A stretch of 64,000 bases of DNA from CAWARU01 sp963784575 (GTDB lineage Bacteria; Pseudomonadota; Gammaproteobacteria; UBA6186; Azoamicaceae): NCBI GenBank assembly GCA_963784575.1, contig CAWARU010000002.1:248001-312000 (forward strand). The letters run 5' to 3'. Under the pieces are notes generated by a model. That model saw nothing but the letters and a program-made list of their open reading frames with translations, was not told where the DNA came from and did no database searches. Below, piece by piece: positions 55,815 to 64,000 of the stretch. Every line of letters starts with the position of its first letter. The first letter of the stretch is position 1. The position numbers and the translations under genes were made by a program.

Positions 55815-56798
55815 ATGTCTAAAAATTGTCTTTTTAGATACTCATTGAATTTTTCTTTAAGGAATCTTGTCATTGCCGTTAGCCTCGCATTTTCTGTCAT
55901 TATTTTGCAGTCTACTTTGAATACGGTTTCAGCTGCAGAATACGGTGAAAGAAAATCTGCTAAAGAAAAAAAATCCGAGAAAAAATCAGAAAAAAAATCA
56001 AAGAAACAATCTGCTGCAGAGAGTATAAGAGATCTTCAAGCATTGATTGATGACCAATCAAAACCAGCTTTGATGACCCCCTCAGAACCCAAATGGAAAC
56101 CCGCGCCACTTCCTCTGCCAAAAGGTGCTGAACTCACGGTTTTAGAGGGCGATCCCAACCAACCAGGCCCTTTTCTCATGAGAATCAAATATCCGGCCAA
56201 TTATATACTCCCTGCCCATTGGAGTCTCTCAGATGAGCATATTACGGTTATCTCGGGCGTGCTGCATTTGGGGATTGGGGACCGAATGGAAGAAGATCGT
56301 GCAAAAACCATGCCAGCCGGCAGTTTTGCCCGAATTCCTGCAAAAACAAATTATTACAGCTATGCCACGGAAGAAACTATCGTTCAATATCATGGCGTAG
56401 GTCCCTGGGGGATTGAGTACATTAATCCTGAAGAGAGCCCTGAAGGCATCAAAGGTTTGACGGGGATGAATGGAAAATTAAGCGGTGAATCCAGGGATGA
56501 GCAGACAAGTTATATCACAAGTCCTGGGGCACTAGAGTTGCGGAATCCTACAAATTTAGAAGCATTGACACCACCAGAAAATTTTGGAGAGGGGGGTGTT
56601 GCGAGTGAAAGGGCTGGAAATGGCGTAGCCAACGGAAATGTGAAACTGCGAGGCAGTGATGGCGTGGCAAAAGCGGGGAATACTGGCGGTAGTGCGAATG
56701 AACCAAATGCCTTTGATACGAACGGTAAAAATAATAGTGAAGATGCTAGAATGATGACTGAGGAACCGGCGGAGAGGACCTACAAGAGAGTTAAGTAA
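55815..56798 (+). CDS. Exported cupin-domain protein
   Basis: 327 residues from ATG 55815 (AAAGGA nine bases upstream); an earlier ATG at 55794 lacks a site. Signal peptide about 1-41 (LVIAVSLAFSVIILQST, cleavage near VSAAEYG). A Lys/Glu/Ser-rich stretch follows (about 45-70). The cupin core is about 105-205: RIKYPANYILPAHWSLSDEH, VISGVLHLGIGD, and TMPAGSFARIPAKTNYYSYA; the His in PAHW and the Asp-Glu-His cluster are candidate metal ligands. The C-terminal 110 residues are Gly/Asn/Glu-rich and look disordered. Probably periplasmic; activity unknown. Confidence 0.8.
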   Translation: MSKNCLFRYSLNFSLRNLVIAVSLAFSVIILQSTLNTVSAAEYGERKSAKEKKSEKKSEKKSKKQSAAESIRDLQALIDDQSKPALMTPSEPKWKPAPLPLPKGAELTVLEGDPNQPGPFLMRIKYPANYILPAHWSLSDEHITVISGVLHLGIGDRMEEDRAKTMPAGSFARIPAKTNYYSYATEETIVQYHGVGPWGIEYINPEESPEGIKGLTGMNGKLSGESRDEQTSYITSPGALELRNPTNLEALTPPENFGEGGVASERAGNGVANGNVKLRGSDGVAKAGNTGGSANEPNAFDTNGKNNSEDARMMTEEPAERTYKRVK

Positions 56799-56813
56799 TC
56801 CTAAGATGGGCGT

Positions 56814-57941
56814 TCATGGGCTGGGCTTCCATGGTTGTCTAGCCTGTAACAATTCTTTTTCTGATCTCCAGATAGGACTCTTCTGTCCTGCTCTTTGAAT
56901 TTGTAAACGTCTTTCTTTATGTTGAAGAATAATATCAGACTCTAATAAACCAAACTCTACTCTTAACTTTTCCTGAATATCTTTCGGTAACCCTTGGGTT
57001 ACAAAAGTGGGTGTAAACACCTTTGCTTCCTTTTTCTTTGCTACATTTTTTTCTTTGCTCTTTAGAGCTTCTCTTAGAATTTCCTTAATTTCAATATCAT
57101 GGGTGAAAGAAAGGGCAGTTAAGCCATCTTTATTTTTGGCTTCAACATCTGCTCCCGATGCAATCAGTAACCTTACAATTTCTTTATGGCCATTTTGTGC
57201 AGCAAGCATCAAAGCTGTTACGTCTTCTTTGTTACTACGAACGGATAAGTCGACCCTTGCCTCAATAAGTGCCTTTACAACGTCTGTTCGTCCATAAGAT
57301 GCTGCAATATGGAGCACTGTAAAGCCTGCTTCATTAACAATCGTTAAATCAGCCTTCGCTTTAATAAGAGTTTTTACAATCTCAGCACGGCCATTTTGCG
57401 CGGCAATCATGAGTGGAGTGTAGTTGCTTTTACCTCGGAGAGACACATCTGCCTTAGCTTCAATCAATAATCTTACTAATTCACCATTATCATTTTGAGC
57501 CGCAAAATGAAAAGCTCCGAAGTCATCATTATCAATAGCATTTATATCTGATTTTACTTCTATTAACTTCTTAGCTACCTCTTTATGACCATTATTTACT
57601 GCAGCTATGAGTGGAGTACGACCATTGTCATCTCGAGCTTCTATATCTGCTTTTGCTGCAAGTAATATTTGCAATGCCTCAAGTTGTCCAGAGATAGCAG
57701 CATTATGGAGTGCAGTAGAACCATCCTTTGCTTTTGATTGCAGATCACTACCCTTTTTAATAAGCAGTCTTAAGCCTCGCAAATCCCCTATAGTAGCAGC
57801 AAATGATAAACTAGAGTGCCCATCCCATGATTTTCGATTTATATCATTGTTTTTTCTGATAAAATCGGATTTTAATTCATCGCTCGATGGATATCGACCA
57901 GCAGGGGGATTTCTTCTAAACGCACTAATGTATAATGGCAT
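56814..57941 (-). CDS. Ankyrin-repeat protein, probable C-terminal part of the protease gene upstream
   Basis: 375 codons from ATG 57941. Seven to eight canonical ankyrin units, about residues 35-290: DGHSSLSFAATIGDLRGLRL, DGSTALHNAAISGQLEALQI, NGRTPLIAAVNNGHKEVAKK, NYTPLMIAAQNGRAEIVKTL and others. These are close to consensus, unlike the divergent repeats of the giant proteins. A basic helical end follows. ATG 57941 has no ribosome site, and the frame is open upstream to about 58010 (SNLIIDPNTNLPRDATN), directly at the end of the protease frame. A one-base slip in A6 (57992-57997) would join both into a protein of about 620 residues. Confidence 0.8.
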   Translation of the reverse strand: MPLYISAFRRNPPAGRYPSSDELKSDFIRKNNDINRKSWDGHSSLSFAATIGDLRGLRLLIKKGSDLQSKAKDGSTALHNAAISGQLEALQILLAAKADIEARDDNGRTPLIAAVNNGHKEVAKKLIEVKSDINAIDNDDFGAFHFAAQNDNGELVRLLIEAKADVSLRGKSNYTPLMIAAQNGRAEIVKTLIKAKADLTIVNEAGFTVLHIAASYGRTDVVKALIEARVDLSVRSNKEDVTALMLAAQNGHKEIVRLLIASGADVEAKNKDGLTALSFTHDIEIKEILREALKSKEKNVAKKKEAKVFTPTFVTQGLPKDIQEKLRVEFGLLESDIILQHKERRLQIQRAGQKSPIWRSEKELLQARQPWKPSP

Positions 57942-57969
57942 ATTAGTGGCATCTCGTGGTAAATTTGTG

Positions 57970-58695
57970 TTAGGGTCTATGATAAGATTCGAAAAAACAT
58001 ATTTCCAAAAAATCTTCTAAATCTTCCACCGTATCGAACTTGCAAGCCATCACTTCATCAATAGAAAATTGAGTTTTTCCTACCTCGGGATTAAATTTGT
58101 AATTAGGATCATAGACATAGTAATGACCATCTTTCTTCATTATTCCCATAGCATGGTCCGTACTGTGAATACTAATCAGTTTATCATCCAATATTACTTT
58201 TTTGAGAGTTTCTATCAATTCTTTTTTTTTAAAGACGAAAGACATACTAAATTCATTTATTATGGGTGCCACCCCTTCTTCCTTAACGATTGCATGCATT
58301 TGCTCCAGGTAATTAGATTTGAGCGGCCATGCCATTATGTTCTCTATTTCATAAGCCACCTGAACATCATTCAGAAGTTGTTCAAAAGTGGCAGCCAAGC
58401 GACCATCCGGATTTCTTTTTGTAGCAAATGCTCTTAAAGAAGCTTCTTTTTCATCCCAATTTGAAACCTCCTTTAATAACGAATATAATTTGTCCAACTT
58501 TTCTTCGGATTTAGCATACAACCACAATGCTGAAAATCCCACACATTGCCCCTTCGTCAATGATGCAATTAAGGCTTCTGTATTCTTATATTTTTCTGGA
58601 TATCGTTTTGTTTGCATTTCCAAATATGCTTTTAATTTTAAAATGATGGTATTTTGATCGATTGGAGGATAAGGCGGTTCAATAATCACACTCAT
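57970..58695 (-). CDS. YopT/C58-like cysteine protease-type domain protein
   Basis: 241 residues. A papain-like Cys-His-Asp triad can be placed: Cys51 in KGQCVGFSALWLYA, His181 in STDHAMGIMKKDGHYY and Asp196 in YVYDPNYKF. The order, the 130-residue spacing and the D-P-N block match the YopT (C58) type of protease domain found in host-directed proteins, in which the enzyme cleaves host substrates. The overall match is by pattern only; no family search was possible. No signal peptide. The end (FLEICFFESYHRP) is where an ankyrin frame takes over, and the two are probably one gene. Confidence 0.68.
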   Translation of the reverse strand: MSVIIEPPYPPIDQNTIILKLKAYLEMQTKRYPEKYKNTEALIASLTKGQCVGFSALWLYAKSEEKLDKLYSLLKEVSNWDEKEASLRAFATKRNPDGRLAATFEQLLNDVQVAYEIENIMAWPLKSNYLEQMHAIVKEEGVAPIINEFSMSFVFKKKELIETLKKVILDDKLISIHSTDHAMGIMKKDGHYYVYDPNYKFNPEVGKTQFSIDEVMACKFDTVEDLEDFLEICFFESYHRP

Positions 58696-58862
58696 AAAAA
58701 ACCCTCAAAATCTATAATTCATATAGGTTTATATAGGTTAGAGTGCGTTAAAAAAGTTTAGTTCTTAATTTAGTTCTTCTTAATTTAGTTCTTAATGTGA
58801 GTAAAAAAGAATATTTATGGGGGGATATGCAACTAATTTTACTGATTTAGTAATAGGATTAG

Positions 58863-61800
58863 TTATCGAAACTTTCGCTTCCTGATCTGCGATGCATTTT
58901 CTTCGGTATCCTCATCCTCTTTGACAACGACTACTTCCTTTAACACAATTACATCAACTTCCTTATCAGCTTCTTGGTCTTTAATCACGCCTGCAACCGT
59001 CGCTTTGCGTTTTACGCCTCGAGGTTGATGCGTTGTTTCTGTGCTGATTCTGTGTTTCTGCACTGATGCGAAGTTTTTGATGTAAGGGCTCACCCTCCCC
59101 ATCTTCAGGATTGCTTGCAAGAATAGTAGATTCATCAGAAGCTAAAACCTTTCTCTTGCGCGACCCAGTTAATGTGCCAACCTCGCTTTCCTTATCCTTA
59201 TTCTTGTCCTTATCCTTATCTTTTTCACTTCCCTCCTCGCTCTGTTGTAGCCCTAACTCCATTTCAAGCTTTTTTTGTTTCAATTGCTGCAACCTGGTTT
59301 GAGTAGCCGCGTATTTTTCCTGCCAAAGTTTTCGCTCCGTAAATACTGGTGTGAGCTCTTTTTTATAATCTTGCAAAAATTGAAATAACTGGACAGGATC
59401 TAAAAGATCAATAGGATTTTCACTTAAGCCTTTGTCTTCGAGTGCGCCATGGAGTTGTTTTCGAAGTACCGAGGCATCCTTGCTCTTGCCGCCCTCGAAG
59501 GCATAAAGATAGGCGATTTCCCGATTAATTTTTGCTTTCTGATCGTGTTCTAAATCTCGTGCATCGACGGCTACCACATTGTCTTGAAGTAAGTGAAATG
59601 ACGTCATGGAGGTTTGGCTATCATCGCATATTAAAAGCGTTGCAATGTCAAATTGGGCTTCTTGATAATAATGGGTATCTTTTGGAATTCTTCTGTAAAG
59701 TTCTAAGACTTTTTCTATTTTAAATATCTCACGAAGCGGCGCTTCATTCCAGATCCATTTGGCTAGCCTCATGCAAAGGTAACCAAGCTCCTCTTCATCT
59801 TCAATTTGAATGCTCAAGTCGATGCAGCGTCGAATTTGATTTAAGATGGTTTCTGGTATGGTGATGGGCATAGCCTCTTTAGCACCGTCAAACAATTTTT
59901 TATAATCAGCTTCAGCATGTAACAATAACAAGTTGCAAAGACTTAGAACTTTAATGGACAATTGTGTTACTTGCATCGCAAGATCCACTGCGCGCTTTGA
60001 ATTCACATCTTCTGCTTGGAGATCTGCTCCCAAGCTCACCAGCTCCCGAATAAGCGGTGCATTGCCGTGGATTGCAGCAAAATGAAGCAAGGTCTTCCGA
60101 GATTCAAATCGCATGTTGAACGACACCCCTAATTCTAGTGCTGATGTGAGAATTTGATTAATGAGAATTTGATTCAATTGTGTATCTAAAAAATCTGCTG
60201 ACTTTTGTGTGGCTAGTGCCATAATCGCTTTGATTTTTGCAACTATAGGCTCCAAACTTTTTCCGATTGAATCCAAAGCAGAAAAACCGTCTTGATCTTT
60301 AAGGGAAATGTTCGCTCCCCATTTCAATAATACTTTAAATACTTCAAGATTATCATGTTCCGTGTATGAGGCATGCATTATTGGGGTGACTCGATAATTG
60401 TCAGCCTGATCCAATAAAGCTATAAACAGAGGTGAATTGAGCAAATACTCAGCGCCTTGCACTGATCCGATTTTTGCAGCTTCATGCAATACAGTTGTAC
60501 CATCACTCAGAGCCTGCAATTCCAATAAGGATTCAGCGCCATTCTCAATAAGGAGATCAACAATTTCGGAATAACCTCTCGCAGCTGCCTGGAATAAAGC
60601 TGACCTACCAAATCTATCCTTGACCTTAATGGTTTCCTTTATTTTTGGGATTTGTAATAAATACTCAACGCCTTCAATATACCCATTCTTCGCAGCTTCA
60701 GATAATATCGGAAGCCCTGCTTGCCAATAGATTGGTATTCTAACCTCACCCTCTAATGATAATAATTCGATTATACTGGATTCTCCTTTAAGGGCGCAAA
60801 GAATCGCTGCGCTGTAGCCCTGCTGATTGGTTTCTACAATCAGAGCATCCCGTAATCCTTCAATCTCAAGAAAAAATTGCACTATGGCTTCATTACCAAG
60901 ATCAACTGCTTTTAATAAAATATTATTGCCATTGATATACTTGATGCCTGTCAGTTGTTCTAAAGTGTAAGCGCCCGTTTTATAAAAGGCAAATAAGCAA
61001 GCCGCATTATTTCTGTTAAGAGCCGCTACAAATGGCGTTTCATCATTGTCATTCTTCGCATGCAACATTTCTTTAAGTTCTGGATAATTTTCAAAAAGGT
61101 ATTTGATAAAAGGTTCATGGTGTTCTTCAATTTCGTAATTTGTCAATAGATGAAAAATATTATTTTTATGACAGTCTGAATAGTTTTCTATACTGACAAT
61201 GGAAGCGCCTGCTTTCAGTAAACATTTAAAGTTTGCAGTATGTCCAGCCAGAACTGTTTTTAACAGGGGTATAAGGCCGTCTTTACCAGAGGATGAAATT
61301 TCTGCTGCGACGAAAGAAAGGGCAAGAAACTTTTCCGATAGATTTGTGGCCTTATAAGTATTTTCACCTGATTCAGCATCTGGGAATCCAGCTGCAAAAG
61401 CCAAGAGACTGTCACCATTTGTAGTGCGGTATTCCTGCAAAACTTTAGTACTGGCGCCTGCATTGAGTAAAATATTGAAGCATTTTCGCTTTCCTTGCAA
61501 AGCTGCCATTAATAAGGGCGTTTGACCGATGACATTTTTCATTTCAAGCAGTGCTTTGATTTGTGGTATTTCTGATACATAACGCAATGTTTTAATTAGC
61601 CCGTTTTCAGCAAGCAGATGTAAAATTGTATTTGCAAATACATCCCTATAATTTATGAGGCTCTCGACATTGGCACCCTGTTCTAACAGTAATTTCAGAA
61701 AATCGACATCATTACTCAAAGCCGATAAAACTAAAGGTGTTGCATCATCTTCATTTTTATCTTCAATCAATCCTTGAATCTCTGGTAATTCCAATAATCT

Positions 61801-64000
61801 TTGCAAGCAATGTACTTTGTCCGAAGGAGCATCTTGCACAAAAAACCCAAGGATAGTTTGATCATTGTATCGAAAATGCTTGAATGCGCTGTTACTTGCA
61901 CCATAGAAACGCAATAATTTATAAACATTTAACTTACCATACATTGCAGCCGCGATGAGCAACGTCATTCCTGCTTTATTTGGTAAATCAATTTGAGTTC
62001 TTATAGCAGGCCATTGCAATAATTGGTAAAGTCTGTTTGTTTCTCGATATTCATCTGGATTCGAATTAAAATAACGACTTAAGATAAAATTTCCTTCTTG
62101 GTCACGACTGTCTGCGATTTCTTTTAGGTAGTCTCCACAATAATCGATAATTTCCAAGGCGTTTGCAAAAAATTCAGATATGAGTCCATGGATAGCGGCT
62201 TCAAGATGTTGGTCGCGGCGAATGAGCAGGGATTTCAAGGCTTTGTGACTTAAAAAATACCTAAAATTGGCGAGATTACGTTCTCTAAGCGATGCGGCGA
62301 GGATTGTATCAAGGGTAACATTTCGGAATTTTGCAATTTCCTCTATGACTATATTATAATATTCCATATCTTCGCTCGGAATACTATCCAAAAGAAGTGT
62401 AACGAATGTTGTATTCTTTGATTTGAGGGCAAGAGATATGGGCGTTTCACCTGCATTATTCGCGATTTTCAAGAGTGCAGTTGCGATCCCTGCATCCGCA
62501 AGATATTTGACTGAAAAATATCTTTTTTCGCGAATGAGCTTGCTTAATATCGTATCACCATTCTCATAACGGACATCTAAACATTCTTTCAAACACGCTC
62601 CGTGTTGCATTAATATTGTCATGAGGTTATTTAAAGAGAATCTGGACTGAGAAGGCCAAATTGATACATTTTCTAGACCAAATATCATGAGTGCATTGCA
62701 ATATTCCCTTTTTTGTTTCGAATTTGGGGATAATCCCAGTATAAAACCCAGCTTTTCAATGTTAATATCAGTACTAAATTTTAATTTATGCAGGATAGAC
62801 TTCTGTTTTGGATTTTGAAAGAGAGAAACAGGATCAAGAGAAGCTCCTTTTTCAACAAAGCGCTTTACTGTTTTTGCTCTTCCTGCCGATATTGCGGATG
62901 TCAGCGGCGTCTCACCAAGCTTATTTTGGGTATTTATTAAAATTTTAATCGCATCAAGTTCCAATAAATAATCTATTAGAGCGCCGTCCCCTTCTTTTTC
63001 ATGAAATAAAATATTGGATCCTGTTTCAACATGACGCCATGAAATTAACTCTTGAATATCTGCACCGCCTATTTCAATGAGCAGCTTCACTATTTCTGCG
63101 CGATTTGAGCATTGTATCGCTGCATAGAATAGCGGGCTTTGGCCTTTGGAATTCTTAAAAAACATCAAAGCGCGGATAGATGCAATTTGCAACAAGTATT
63201 CGAGTTTTTCTTTTTGATTAAATTCGATAAGATGAAATAGGATTGAGTCTCCCTGTAGCGACCTATAGACAATGAGCGGCACAAGCATTGACCAGCCAAA
63301 AACGCTTTTTTCTACGATACCCCGGGTTATTGCGGCGCTTTGTTTCTTTTCAGTAGCAAGAACAGCGCTTAAGATAGGCATCAGGCCTTTGGCATTCAAT
63401 TGCGAAATTCCTTTTCTAAACTCAGGATATTCGAACAGCAATTCAAATATTTCTCCAGCATTAAATTGAATCAGTATATCGAGTAGCGATTTGTCAGAGA
63501 GGTCGAGCAGAGCCCCACGCTCCATGAGCTGCTTGACAATCATCGCGTTACCTGATCGTAGAGCAAACGTCATAGGAGTTTGCCTGTTTTTATTTTGAGT
63601 AGTGATAAGTTTATCACTCCCCTTCAGGCTCAAAATAAATTGGACCGCATCGAAGTTATTTCTCCAAAGAGCCTCAATTAAAACAGTACTATCATCTCCA
63701 AATCGATATTCCAAAAATTCTTGCAGTGATGCGCCCTGTTGCAGCAGTATTTTTGCTACATCAAATTTAGATTTTTTACAGGCTAGACTCAAGGGAGATT
63801 CTAAAGTTCTATTTCTTAAATTTATGACTGCCTTAAAAGTTGGAATTTGCAACAGGCAATTCACGACTTCAGGGCTTGAGTGCATTGCCGCAATCATTAA
63901 TAGATTACGGCCCAGTGAATCTTGGATTTCTGTCAGAGTTTTGCTGTCTGGATGCTGATTAATTAAAAACTTCAGCATATCTATTTTGTTAGCCATCACT
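58863..64000 (-). CDS. Giant ankyrin-repeat protein, 5' end outside window, frameshifted near the 3' end
   Basis: At least 1680 residues. The open frame reaches the window edge; the first residues (MLKFLINQHPDS) are the second half of an ankyrin unit, so the true start lies beyond 64000. Some 30 divergent ankyrin units follow (NLLMIAAMHSSPEVVNCLLQ, TPMTFALRSGNAMIVKQLME, TPLLMAALQGKRKCFNILLN, TVLHEAAKIGSVQGAEYLLN), to about residue 1400, then helical repeats, a coiled coil about 1590-1620 and a Lys/Asp/Glu-rich KDKDKNKDKES run. The first frame ends at 58981; another frame overlapping it from 59135 continues GVKRKATVAGVIKDQ, an acidic stretch, and RKRKFR at 58863. That tail matches the K-F-x ends of other giants, so a slip between 58981 and 59135 is likely. 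Confidence 0.82.

Noticed and set aside
56805..56820. GATGGGCGTTCA resembling the inner part of the dispersed repeat
   Set aside because: Only about 12-13 bases match and no stem or ends are present; too short to call a copy.

Overview
The window reads as chromosome from an AT-rich, host-associated gammaproteobacterium, most like the Legionellales/Coxiellaceae-type parasites of amoebae. An intranuclear relative such as 'Candidatus Berkiella' would fit, but that is an inference from gene content; no marker gene (16S, ribosomal protein) is present. Free-living-type functions (RND efflux, Kdp potassium pump, polyhydroxybutyrate storage) sit beside large eukaryotic-like proteins: ankyrin, Sel1, a probable RGS domain, and a YopT-like protease fold joined to ankyrin repeats. 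No tRNA, rRNA, CRISPR array or full insertion sequence was seen.

Layout. 1-6.4 kb: minus-strand mdtABC-like RND efflux operon with frameshifts in both pump genes. 6.5-11.5 kb: unknown coiled-coil proteins, a secreted double-DUF1259 protein, a VOC protein and a membrane protein. 11.6-16.5 kb: a 1642-residue Sel1/ankyrin/coiled-coil protein. 16.7-19.7 kb: CapA-like phosphatase and an acyl-CoA synthetase. 19.7-26.8 kb: two paralogous giant ankyrin proteins. 27.2-28.6 kb: an AbiE-type toxin-antitoxin pair in reversed order behind an operator-like promoter. 28.6-30 kb: MHS-type transporter. 30.3-35.4 kb: PHB storage cluster (phaB, phaC, phasin, phaR) plus a DUF3734-type patatin. 35.5-38.2 kb: giant Sel1 protein. 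38.3-41.6 kb: structured dispersed repeat, an orphan gene, the RGS-like gene and a secreted Ala-rich protein. 41.7-45.9 kb: SDR, ferredoxin, hydrolase, divergent UspA pair, patatin remnant and 3-hydroxybutyrate dehydrogenase. 46-54.2 kb: kdpFABCD operon in which KdpD lacks its phospho-acceptor histidine, with an outer-membrane-type protein starting at ATT as last gene. 54.3-58.7 kb: lipoprotein, CDF metal exporter, cupin, and a protease/ankyrin pair. 58.9-64 kb: 5' end-truncated giant ankyrin protein.

How they fit together. PhaB, PhaC, phasin and PhaR build and control PHB granules; BdhA and perhaps the acyl-CoA synthetase would recycle 3-hydroxybutyrate/acetoacetate. The Sel1, ankyrin, RGS and protease genes look like a set of host-directed effectors; four of the large ones end in the same short basic C-terminus (K-F-x), several with nuclear-localisation-like KRK patches. 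Seven clear or likely frameshifts (plus one tentative), several in homopolymers, mean either ongoing gene decay or residual sequencing error; this affects several gene models below.
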